Shown: positions 1 to 4,995 of the stretch, one piece after another | How the letters are laid out: each line of letters starts with the position of its first letter | Position numbering within the stretch: the stretch's first letter is position 1 | Origin: Clostridia bacterium | GTDB taxonomy: Bacteria > Bacillota > Clostridia > Christensenellales > UBA1242 | Direction of reading: 5' to 3' | NCBI GenBank assembly: GCA_900766395.1 | Contig: CAAFWB010000050.1 | Coordinates: 1-5,586, forward strand | DNA: 5,586 bases | Program-made: the position numbers and the translations under genes | Notes under the pieces: generated by a model | Database searches by the model: none | What the model was told of the DNA's origin: nothing | The model's input: only the letters and a program-made list of their open reading frames with translations

Positions 1-145
1 CTGAACAGATTGCTTTGTTGTATTTTTCAACTGTTTTAGTAATAAAATTTTTGCCAACAGTAAAGTTTGTCTTTTCAAACATATCTTTGCGAATATAAAA
101 ATATCTAATATTTTTTAGATCTTCTCTAACTTGTGTAGTTGTCAT
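1..145 (-). CDS. Phage-type hypothetical protein, possible ArpU/sigma-70 region 4-like regulator (N-terminal fragment)
   Basis: Forty-eight codons are visible from the ATG at 145-143; the gene leaves the window at base 1. An AAGGAG ribosome binding site (157-152) lies six bases before the start, which fixes it. The fragment begins MTTTQVREDL and continues with a basic, aromatic stretch (NIRYFYIRKDMF) and then KTVEKYNKAI. From memory, this pattern resembles the N-terminus of small phage proteins of Clostridia that end in a sigma-70 region 4-like helix-turn-helix (ArpU-like late regulators). The diagnostic C-terminal half is outside the window, so the family assignment is tentative; that a gene starts here is well supported. 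It is the most downstream visible gene of the leftward block and is preceded by a long structured leader, which may control its expression. Confidence 0.6.
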   Translation of the reverse strand, partial: MTTTQVREDLKNIRYFYIRKDMFEKTNFTVGKNFITKTVEKYNKAICS

Positions 146-346
146 ATTTAACTCCTTTTATTATTTATTTTGTAGTTGGAGTAAATAAAAAACACCCCAA
201 CGATTATGCAGTTCCTTTCACAAAACTACTATTCGTCAAGGTGTTTGTCCTTTTACACGAATCTTGCTTACACAATAGAGAACAAGGTCTTATTTAAGCA
301 TTGTTTCAGCTCAGCCTTAATTTTGTTATGTAAACGAAATATTATT
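146..346 (-). ncRNA. Structured 5' leader or intergenic RNA of about 200 nt upstream of the gene starting at 145
   Basis: No convincing gene occupies this 201-base stretch. On the minus strand it offers several helices in order. TGCTTA/TAAGCA (300-295 with 270-265) encloses AATA/TATT. AUUCGU (262-257) can pair with ACGAAU (236-231). The long hairpin 246-190 follows, then the unstructured RBS region. The second helix uses bases that also form the outer arm of the long hairpin, so the two are mutually exclusive, as in an attenuator. A short TTG-initiated reading frame of 11 codons lies inside the hairpin. I do not recognise a named riboswitch or tracr-like RNA class. Whether this is a discrete RNA or only an untranslated leader cannot be decided from one sequence. 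Confidence 0.35.
190..246 (-). terminator. Long imperfect hairpin followed by a U-rich tract; terminator, attenuator or small structured RNA
   Basis: Read on the minus strand, the outer arms AAACACCUUGACGA (246-233) and UCGUUGGGGUGUUU (203-190) pair over 14 positions, three of them G-U. After one A-A mismatch and one bulged A, an inner helix of about ten pairs closes on a GUGAAA loop. The 3' side runs straight into a U-rich tract (UUUUUAUUUA). The G-U pairs work only in the minus-strand RNA, because the plus-strand equivalents would be C-A mismatches; this argues for leftward transcription. It lies between the zinc-ribbon gene and the RBS of the gene starting at 145, so it can act as a terminator of the repressor transcript or an attenuator for the next gene. 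The function is inferred; the pairing is read from the sequence. Confidence 0.6.
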
Positions 347-529
347 TTAAACATTTTCTTTTATAACTTTAATTTGTTTTACTTTTGTTGAACATTGTTT
401 ACTAGAAACAATCGCTTTGCAAACAGGACATTGTCCTACAATAAGCCCGTCTTTTTGGACTTTACCAACAAAATAATTTGAACATTCTGGACAAATTATC
501 CGTGGTGTGCTTAAAACAGATTTATTCAT
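347..529 (-). CDS. Small zinc-ribbon protein (60 aa)
   Basis: This is a 60-residue protein with two CxxC knuckles, C13-P-E-C16 and C34-P-V-C37, spaced as in a treble-clef or zinc-ribbon fold; a further cysteine (C46) lies outside the pattern. It has no signal peptide or membrane segment, so it should be cytoplasmic, and its C-terminus is lysine-rich (KVKQIKVIKENV). The start is supported by a GGGAG site (543-539) nine bases upstream of the ATG. It is the next gene after the LexA-like repressor in the same direction with a 153-base gap, and probably shares its transcript. Small Cys-rich proteins of this type are common in prophages and conjugative elements of Clostridia, where they may bind nucleic acid or only be stabilised by zinc. 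The exact function is unknown. Confidence 0.75.
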   Translation of the reverse strand: MNKSVLSTPRIICPECSNYFVGKVQKDGLIVGQCPVCKAIVSSKQCSTKVKQIKVIKENV

Positions 530-589
530 AATAAAACACTCCCTTTTCCCATAAGTACATAAAGGTTAGATTTAATAAACTGAATGTGC

Positions 590-608
590 GGTTTGGGACT
601 CCAACACC
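590..608 (-). promoter_or_regulatory. Short hairpin in the repressor/zinc-ribbon intergenic region
   Basis: The minus-strand RNA can fold GGT-G-TTGG(AGTC)CCAA-ACC: seven pairs with one bulged G and a four-base loop. It sits about 60 bases upstream of the zinc-ribbon start, in a 153-base gap (530-682) that otherwise holds no gene. There is no U-run after it, so it does not look like an intrinsic terminator. It could be a processing or stability element, or chance. Confidence 0.3.
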
Positions 609-682
609 TAAGTCTATTACTTTTGCACTCTACATATATTTAATAACGCAAAACGGGGGCTACGATTTACGATATTAACGAA

Positions 683-1288
683 TTAAATTAAGTCTTTTAT
701 GACTTTTACTGCAACACCTTGAATAACAACACTATTGAAATACATATCTTTTAAATTATCATTTTCAGGGTGTAAACGAACTTTCTTTTTCACTTTGTCA
801 AGATAAAATCTTTTCAATGTTGCTTCATTATCTATGAGTGCAACAATAATTTGACCTTCTTCGGCAGTTTCTTGTTGTTTAACAATTACATAATCACCAT
901 CATTTATTCCAGCATTTATCATACTGTTTCCATTTGCTTTTAGAATAAAATATTTTCCATTTCCTAAAAAAGTTTTTGGAATTGGTAAATAAGCTTCTAT
1001 GTTTTCTTCTGCAAAAAGAGGCGAACCGCATGATATTGATCCTATTACTGGAACTTGAACATTATTTGCAGACTTAATCATGGTTTTTGTTTTTATGCCA
1101 CGATTGCCACCAATATTTTCTATAAGACCTTTTTGAGTCATTTCTGTTATGTAGTTTCCAACACAACTCTTAGATACTTCCAAAGCTTTCGCTATTTCCA
1201 TAATTGTTGGGACTCTACCTTTTTCAGCATACTCATCATCTATAAAGTCTATTATTTTTTCCATCAAACTTGAACTTTTGGTTCTCAT
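683..1288 (-). CDS. LexA-like self-cleaving repressor (S24 family)
   Basis: Predicted DNA-binding repressor that inactivates itself when RecA filaments form. Numbered from the chosen ATG at 1288 it has 201 residues, the usual LexA length. Residues about 24-60 form a LexA-type winged helix-turn-helix (VPTIMEIAKALEVSKSCVGNY). The C-terminal peptidase domain has a scissile-type CG pair (C87-G88) in GSISCGSP, nucleophile S122 in NGNSM and lysine K159 in ATLKRF. The intervals of 35 and 37 residues equal those of E. coli LexA (84/119/156), so the catalytic core looks intact. Cys-Gly replaces the Ala-Gly of most LexA proteins, as in UmuD. The reading frame stays open to an ATG at 1333, but that start lies at the operator and has no ribosome site, whereas GGAG (1300-1297) stands eight bases before 1288. 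It may be the element's own immunity repressor rather than the host LexA. Confidence 0.85.
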   Translation of the reverse strand: MRTKSSSLMEKIIDFIDDEYAEKGRVPTIMEIAKALEVSKSCVGNYITEMTQKGLIENIGGNRGIKTKTMIKSANNVQVPVIGSISCGSPLFAEENIEAYLPIPKTFLGNGKYFILKANGNSMINAGINDGDYVIVKQQETAEEGQIIVALIDNEATLKRFYLDKVKKKVRLHPENDNLKDMYFNSVVIQGVAVKVIKDLI

Positions 1289-1306
1289 AAGACTTTCTCC
1301 TTTTGC

Positions 1307-1330
1307 TATCGTGGACTTATTTCCACGATA
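1307..1330 (-). promoter_or_regulatory. Palindromic operator of the LexA-like repressor
   Basis: Perfect inverted repeat TATCGTGGA-N6-TCCACGATA, 24 bp in all, placed immediately downstream of the -10 box and covering the expected transcription start of the repressor gene. Its position predicts direct autorepression. It does not match the Gram-positive SOS box (CGAACRNRYGTTYG), which fits an element-specific repressor. Binding is inferred. Confidence 0.75.
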
Positions 1331-1335
1331 CACAC

Positions 1336-1364
1336 ATTATATAAGAAAATATTTTTTAAGTCAA
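1336..1364 (-). promoter_or_regulatory. Sigma-A promoter of the repressor gene
   Basis: On the minus strand, TTGACT (1364-1359), a 17-base spacer and a consensus TATAAT (1341-1336). Transcription should start near 1330-1327, inside the palindromic operator, giving a leader of about 40 bases before the ATG at 1288. This is the best promoter in the window. Confidence 0.85.
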
Positions 1365-1398
1365 GTGGTTAAACCAAACTTATTAGAATTATTTTTTG

Positions 1399-1608
1399 TT
1401 AGGGTGGAACTCCTGCTTTTTTACACTCTTTACTCGCTTCATAATATACTCTGCGTTTCTCCTTAGCCTTGATTATTTCGCTAATTTCAAATTCCATAAC
1501 ATTGATTAATATATTTATTTGTTCTTTTGGAATTAAATCAAATATAGGCAAGTCATCTATAAATAATTTATAGTCAGTTTTATTTTCCTTTACTTTAACT
1601 TCTTGCAT
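1399..1608 (-). CDS. Small hypothetical protein (69 aa)
   Basis: I do not recognise the family. The 69-residue product has a short N-terminal segment (MQEVKVKENKTDYKLFIDDL), then a long amphipathic, likely helical region from about residue 28 to 60 rich in Glu, Ile and Lys, and ends in AGVPP. It has no signal peptide or transmembrane segment. It is probably real: GGAG (1620-1617) lies eight bases before the ATG, and a plausible promoter (1665-1637) precedes it. It ends 35 bases before the repressor promoter, so it is co-directional with the repressor, which can be expressed separately. Its place beside the repressor and its unusual upstream repeats suggest a regulatory or early function such as an antirepressor or directionality factor, but the sequence does not show this. 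Confidence 0.65.
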   Translation of the reverse strand: MQEVKVKENKTDYKLFIDDLPIFDLIPKEQINILINVMEFEISEIIKAKEKRRVYYEASKECKKAGVPP

Positions 1609-1636
1609 TTTGTTTTCTCCTTTTTGTTATGCCTTA

Positions 1637-1665
1637 ACTATACAAAAAGAAAATGTAGAAGTTAA
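1637..1665 (-). promoter_or_regulatory. Probable promoter of the 69-aa gene
   Basis: TTAACT (1665-1660), a 17-base spacer and TATAGT (1642-1637) on the minus strand, 29 bases upstream of the ATG at 1608. The -35 box is only 4/6 to consensus, so an activator bound to the repeats just upstream would make sense. Confidence 0.55.
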
Positions 1666-1673
1666 TAAACAAA

Positions 1674-1717
1674 CATATACTCTACCTATACAGAACCTAT
1701 ACTTTAACTACACTAAA
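1674..1717 (-). repeat. Four tandem 11-bp GTATA-type repeats upstream of the 69-aa gene
   Basis: On the minus strand the units begin GTGTA (1713), GTATA (1702), GTATA (1691) and GTATA (1680), each exactly 11 bases apart; the two best are GTATAGGTTCT and GTATAGGTAGA. Two further GTATA copies lie outside the array at 1754 (GTATAACTAAGAC) and 1643 (GTATAGTTAAGGC, overlapping the -10). The period is one helical turn, so all four units face the same side of the DNA, and the array ends about nine bases upstream of the -35 box. This is typical of direct-repeat binding sites for an activator or an excisionase-like protein. The repeat structure is seen; the role is inferred. Confidence 0.6.
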
Positions 1718-1927
1718 ATTAAACGGACTTAAACAAACTTGTCTTAGTTATACAAAACTCCTTTGTCTTGAGTGGTGTTTCGTTTTTTTTGACCAATAAG
1801 ATATCAGAAATGCCCAAATCTCTCAAAGGAAAAAATTATTGCTTAAAATTCAAGGCATCAAAAATTCAAAGACAATATTTTTTTCTTTATCTTTGATATC
1901 TTTGTTCATTCCTGATTTGTTTGTGGG

Positions 1928-1946
1928 TGTCAAAAAAAAATTGACA
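1928..1946. promoter_or_regulatory. Inverted repeat TGTCAA-N7-TTGACA just before a ribosome site
   Basis: A perfect 6-bp inverted repeat around seven A residues, ending at the first A of the AAAGGAG ribosome site of the 53-aa ORF. It could be a repressor site or an RNA hairpin that modulates translation. TTGACA looks like a -35 box, but no acceptable -10 follows at 16-18 bases. Confidence 0.35.
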
Positions 1947-1961
1947 AAGGAGAATATGTTT

Positions 1962-2123
1962 ATGAATTTAAGACAAGTTAGAATAAATTTCATCTATAAA
2001 ATTATAGATTTGTTTAAAAACTCTACCTGTAAAGTATTTATAAAGTATCGGTGCGTTTATTCAATTCACTTAAATTCAAATGTAATCTCTAATAAAGACA
2101 AATATTTGGAGGTAATAAATTGA
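1962..2123 (+). CDS. Possible small leader protein translationally coupled to the integrase (53 aa)
   Basis: A 53-codon frame from the ATG at 1962, with AAAGGAG (1946-1952) nine bases upstream, ending at a TGA (2121-2123) that overlaps the TTG start of the integrase as TTGA. The product is basic, has no recognised motif and resembles no family I know. The frame stays open upstream to a TTG at 1839, which has a weaker AAAGGA site eight bases away and would add a hydrophobic N-terminal segment. I prefer 1962 because of the better ribosome site. The strong RBS and stop-start overlap favour a real translated leader controlling integrase synthesis, but biased AT-rich DNA can produce such a frame by chance. 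Confidence 0.35.
   Translation: MNLRQVRINFIYKIIDLFKNSTCKVFIKYRCVYSIHLNSNVISNKDKYLEVIN
1992..2009. repeat. 18-bp inverted repeat inside the leader ORF
   Basis: ATCTATAA-AA-TTATAGAT, a perfect 8-bp inverted repeat with a two-base spacer, about 110 bases upstream of the integrase start. It may be an operator or part of an attachment region; AT-rich chance is also possible. Confidence 0.3.
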
Positions 2124-3607
2124 AAACAGCAGTAATTTATGCTAGATATTCTAGTGAAAGACAAACCGAACAATCCATTGAAGGACAACTTCGTGTTTGT
2201 AATGATTATGCAGAAAGAAATGAAATTAGAGTTGTTGATACTTATATTGATAGAGCTATGACTGGAACAAATGATAATCGTGCAGATTTTCAAAGAATGC
2301 TTAAAGATAGTTCCAAAAAGGCTTGGGATTATGTTCTTGTATACAAACTAGATAGATTTAGCAGAAACAAATATGAAATGGCTATGCACAAAAAGACTTT
2401 AAAAGATAATGGTATTAAACTATTATCAGCAATGGAAAATATTCCAGACACACCAGAAGGAATAATATTGGAAAGTTTACTAGAAGGTATGGCAGAATAT
2501 TATTCCGCTGAACTTAGTCAAAAAGTTAGGCGTGGTATGAATGAAACAAGACATAAAGGAAACTTTACAGGTGGAATTGTTTTATATGGTTATAAAGTTG
2601 AAAATCACAAAGTGTTAATAAACGAAGATGAAGCACAGATTGTCAGAAAACTATATCTTGACTTTGCATCAGGCAGGCTAATAACAGAAATATTACAAGA
2701 ATTAAGGGATACTGGAATACTATATCGTGGAAAACCTTTTGCAAGAAACACTTTATACAATTTAATAAAAAATGAAAAGTATTCTGGGAAATACATTTAT
2801 AATGGTGAAACCTTTACTAACATTTATCCACAAATAATTCCAGACGAACTATTTGAAACTGTTAGAAATAAAGTTGAAAACAATAAATATGGAAAACACA
2901 AACCCAATGTAATATATTTATTTAAAAACAAATTAAAATGTGGCTATTGTGGGCACTCTGTAAATTCAGATGCTGGTACTTCTAAAAATGGAACTATTAT
3001 GCGATACTATAAATGTTCAGGCAAAAGAATATCTAAAACTTGCCCGCTTAAACCAATTCGCAAAGAACTAATTGAAGATTTAGTAGTGAATGCTATTATA
3101 GATACTTTTGCAACAAATGATTTAATAGTTACAATAGCGAAACGAATAATTGAAGTTAGAAACAAAAGACTTGAAAATGACAGTGTCTTAAAACTAATAA
3201 ATAAGGATATATCAAAGATAGATAATAAAATTGCTAACATTATGACTGCTATTGAATCTGGTATTTTTACAACATCAACAAAAACACACCTTGAAGAACT
3301 TGAAAAACAAAAAGAAGAACTAGAAGGAAAACTACTGATTGAAAAAACAAGAGTAAAAATGATAATCACCGAAGATGATATAATTGCACATCTAAAAACC
3401 GCATTAAAAAAGAAACCAAAACAAATGATAGATATGCTTGTAAAAGAAATTAAACTATATAATGATAAAATTGAAATCTATTTTAAATACAATAGGTCAT
3501 CAAAAGACATAGAAAATGAAAATTTACAAATCTATGATAAAACCGAACAAATAACTGTTTACAATCAACCACAACCAAAAGATATTCAAATAAAAGGACT
3601 AATATAA
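2120..3607 (+). CDS. Large serine recombinase (integrase/site-specific recombinase)
   Basis: A 495-residue enzyme that would catalyse integration and excision through a serine-linked double-strand break intermediate. The resolvase catalytic domain covers residues 1 to about 145: YARYS with nucleophile S11 and R9, the SIEGQ motif at 19-23, and KLDRFSRN with active-site arginines R79 and R82. A recombinase DNA-binding domain follows at about 150-260. Next is a zinc ribbon (C274, C277, C299, C308), interrupted downstream by a coiled coil at about 350-410 of the type that controls integration versus excision. All key residues are intact and the length is normal for the family. The start is TTG: GGAGG (2108-2112) lies seven bases upstream and the conserved MKTAVIYARYS N-terminus begins there. 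It points toward the proposed junction near 4990 and is probably the element's own integrase. Confidence 0.95.
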   Translation: MKTAVIYARYSSERQTEQSIEGQLRVCNDYAERNEIRVVDTYIDRAMTGTNDNRADFQRMLKDSSKKAWDYVLVYKLDRFSRNKYEMAMHKKTLKDNGIKLLSAMENIPDTPEGIILESLLEGMAEYYSAELSQKVRRGMNETRHKGNFTGGIVLYGYKVENHKVLINEDEAQIVRKLYLDFASGRLITEILQELRDTGILYRGKPFARNTLYNLIKNEKYSGKYIYNGETFTNIYPQIIPDELFETVRNKVENNKYGKHKPNVIYLFKNKLKCGYCGHSVNSDAGTSKNGTIMRYYKCSGKRISKTCPLKPIRKELIEDLVVNAIIDTFATNDLIVTIAKRIIEVRNKRLENDSVLKLINKDISKIDNKIANIMTAIESGIFTTSTKTHLEELEKQKEELEGKLLIEKTRVKMIITEDDIIAHLKTALKKKPKQMIDMLVKEIKLYNDKIEIYFKYNRSSKDIENENLQIYDKTEQITVYNQPQPKDIQIKGLI

Positions 3608-3637
3608 AAATCGTGTCAAAACTTGGCACGATTTTTT
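3607..3637. terminator. Bidirectional intrinsic terminator between convergent genes
   Basis: A stem of about 13 bp (arms AAAAATCGTGTCAA and TTGGCACGATTTTT, one G-T pair) closes on a three-base AAC loop. T-rich tracts follow in both directions. It occupies the 32-base gap between the stop codons of the integrase and the DUF3800 gene and serves both. Confidence 0.9.
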
Positions 3638-3639
3638 TG

Positions 3640-4797
3640 TTAGTGTTTTTTACTTATTAGCTGAAATAGATATAAGAATTTGCATTGCAGATATTCAGGA
3701 ATAGTTCTGCATACAAAAAACTTATAAAATCTTTCTGATTCGTTGAACAATTTGTAAAAATTGTCTAAAATTTTAAATTCAATGTCATCATTCTTCATGC
3801 TTTCTACAAAATTTATTATCTCTTGGACACTACTTTCACTAATAAATTTATATATCTGTGAGAGAAATCCACAAACACAATCTGACATTTGAATATAAAT
3901 ATTATTTTTTGAATTCACCCATTGACAGTTTAATTTAATTTTATAATTACTATCTATTTGTTCAATTTTATCTTTTATACTTATTTCCTCATCAAAATAT
4001 TTATTTTCGTTTAAAAAACAAGACATAGACTGAAGATAAACCATTTCTAATTCATCACAAATTACGAAATCTCGATTATCCTTTAAAAATATAAGTTCGT
4101 TTTTATTTAACTTAGTTTTAATCATTTGTCTTAATACTTCTTTATAAAAATTTTCTGGCAGGTTATCATCATAATTTGATATATTATTTAAATACAAATT
4201 ATAGATGGCTTTTATAAAATCACTAGATTTCTCTTTAGAAATATTTGGGAATGAGTAATCATAAAGAATCTTTATCAACCCATCATAATTAGTACACAAT
4301 ACTTCCATAAAATCACTTTTAAATTTTTCATTGAACATAAAATACAATGTTTGGTTGTGATCCTTCTCATCAAACAAAGAATCTAATATATCTACCAACG
4401 CCCAATATAAAAAATCAAAAACATGAAAATGAATATAAATCGAATGAGTTGATAGGTATTCTAAAAATAGTAATAGTTTTGATGATTTAATGATGTTTCT
4501 AAAATTTTCCCTATGTGGACATAAATGCTTAAACTTCATTTCTGTAACATTGGATTGAAGCCCTATACTACTATAAACATCATTATTTTCTATTTTTGTT
4601 CCATTTTTTATTGCTATTCCGCCAAGAACGAAAAAATGATTTTTTATATCTGCATTTGTTCCATTAGGGGTCAATCTTGCAATTCTAATATTATTTGTTT
4701 CATCAAAATATAAATCAAAATTTAGTTTCTTAGTTTGTTTACTATATATCTTATTGTGTAAATCAACTAAATTACCAACTATTGTTTCATCCTTCAT
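3640..4797 (-). CDS. DUF3800-family protein
   Basis: A 385-residue protein with the hallmarks I associate with DUF3800, a family with a predicted RNase H-like fold and no settled function. Near the N-terminus is a hydrophobic strand ending in the acidic pair D32-E33 (LYFDETN), then FFVLGGIAI (about 55-63), then an EMKFKHL motif (E86, K88), and near the C-terminus IQMSDCVCGFL with D306. These acidic residues would form the metal site if the protein is a nuclease. It is long for the family because of a helical, Asn/Lys-rich middle. The open frame begins at 4809, but GGAG (4807-4804) lies within those first codons, six bases before the ATG at 4797, and nothing precedes 4809; hence 4797. It has its own promoter and terminator, is very AT-rich and lies between integrase and element end, so it looks like independent cargo. 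Confidence 0.75.
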   Translation of the reverse strand: MKDETIVGNLVDLHNKIYSKQTKKLNFDLYFDETNNIRIARLTPNGTNADIKNHFFVLGGIAIKNGTKIENNDVYSSIGLQSNVTEMKFKHLCPHRENFRNIIKSSKLLLFLEYLSTHSIYIHFHVFDFLYWALVDILDSLFDEKDHNQTLYFMFNEKFKSDFMEVLCTNYDGLIKILYDYSFPNISKEKSSDFIKAIYNLYLNNISNYDDNLPENFYKEVLRQMIKTKLNKNELIFLKDNRDFVICDELEMVYLQSMSCFLNENKYFDEEISIKDKIEQIDSNYKIKLNCQWVNSKNNIYIQMSDCVCGFLSQIYKFISESSVQEIINFVESMKNDDIEFKILDNFYKLFNESERFYKFFVCRTIPEYLQCKFLYLFQLISKKH

Positions 4798-4827
4798 AAA
4801 TTTCTCCATTAAAATATTGTAATAAAT

Positions 4828-4857
4828 ATTATATCATATAATTTCGAAAAATGTATA
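4828..4857 (-). promoter_or_regulatory. Promoter of the DUF3800 gene
   Basis: TATACA (4857-4852), an 18-base spacer and a consensus TATAAT (4833-4828) on the minus strand. Transcription would start near 4821, leaving about 24 bases before the ATG at 4797. That supports the internal start over 4809. The cargo gene is therefore independent of the repressor-controlled block. Confidence 0.65.
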
Positions 4858-4995
4858 TAAAAGTAAAACTACAAGTGTTCAGAATTTGACTGAAAGAAAA
4901 CCAAATTTGCAACCAAAAATTACAAAAGATGATTAGAAAGACTTTGTTAAATAAAAATTACTATATACAAAGTATATAGTAAAAAATAAAAATAG
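4858..4995. other. Non-coding end region of the element, probable attachment-site side
   Basis: No gene is supported. It contains a small inverted repeat TTCAG-N7-CTGAA (4878-4894), the octamer GTGTTCAG (4875-4882) that recurs at 4998-5005, and GACTTTGTTAA (4940-4950), which is nearly the reverse complement of TTAAACAAAGTC (5012-5023). Composition changes sharply just to the right. The attachment core should be here or in the first bases of the next gene, but the partner site is outside the window. Confidence 0.4.
4958..4982. repeat. 25-bp perfect palindrome (11-bp arms, AAA centre)
   Basis: TTACTATATAC and GTATATAGTAA flank AAA. On the minus strand it is followed by TTTTTATTT, so it could act as a terminator for leftward transcription entering the element. 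As DNA it resembles a dimeric-regulator operator for the gene starting at 4996. It also contains TATAGT (4975-4980), a possible -10 box for that gene. Its place at the composition change also makes it a candidate part of the attachment site. Confidence 0.6.

Larger units (their letters stand above)
1621..1961. other. Intergenic control region between the leftward block and the integrase side
   Basis: No gene is supported in these roughly 340 bases. Besides the promoter and 11-bp repeats described separately, a 10-bp inverted pair CTCCTTTGTC (1758-1767) and GACAAAGGAG (1943-1952) places similar Shine-Dalgarno-like sequences on opposite strands near the two edges. Only the right-hand one is followed by an ATG. 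No clear rightward promoter for the integrase was found here. The region may also hold operators for the element's repressor, but no full TATCGTGGA palindrome occurs. Confidence 0.5.
1..4990. mobile_element. Integrative element (prophage-like), right end; other end outside the window
   Basis: Large serine recombinase, LexA-like repressor with a private operator, small phage-type proteins and uniformly AT-rich DNA end at a sharp composition shift near 4985-5000. The right boundary is approximate and rests on composition and gene content, not on a demonstrated att repeat. No structural or conjugation genes are in view, so phage, satellite and integrative conjugative element cannot be told apart. 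Confidence 0.65.

Noticed and set aside
146..346. Structured leader considered as a tracrRNA or TnpB/IscB guide RNA
   Set aside because: No Cas9, TnpB or IscB gene and no CRISPR repeat is in the window to pair with it; its position directly before an RBS fits a leader better.
206..391. 61-aa plus-strand frame covering the structured leader
   Set aside because: It has no ribosome site, runs antisense through the hairpin and the zinc-ribbon gene, and its composition (Phe, Tyr, Leu, Cys rich) is that of a shadow frame in AT-rich DNA.
1055..1273. 72-aa plus-strand frame
   Set aside because: Antisense to the well-supported repressor gene, without an RBS or recognisable protein features.
1674..1717. 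11-bp tandem repeats considered as a CRISPR array
   Set aside because: The units are far too short, abut with no spacers, and no cas gene is nearby.
1810..1896. 28-codon plus-strand frame starting MPKSLKGKNY
   Set aside because: No Shine-Dalgarno sequence and AT-rich composition; it overlaps the alternative upstream extension of the leader ORF and has no supporting feature.
2723..2731. Second copy of the operator half-site TATCGTGGA inside the integrase gene
   Set aside because: Only one half is present, with no inverted partner, and it encodes ordinary integrase residues; a 9-mer match of this kind is plausible by chance.
3007..3369. 120-aa minus-strand frame rich in Ser and Phe
   Set aside because: Exact antisense of the integrase coiled-coil coding region; the Ser/Phe pattern is the complement of its Lys/Glu codons.
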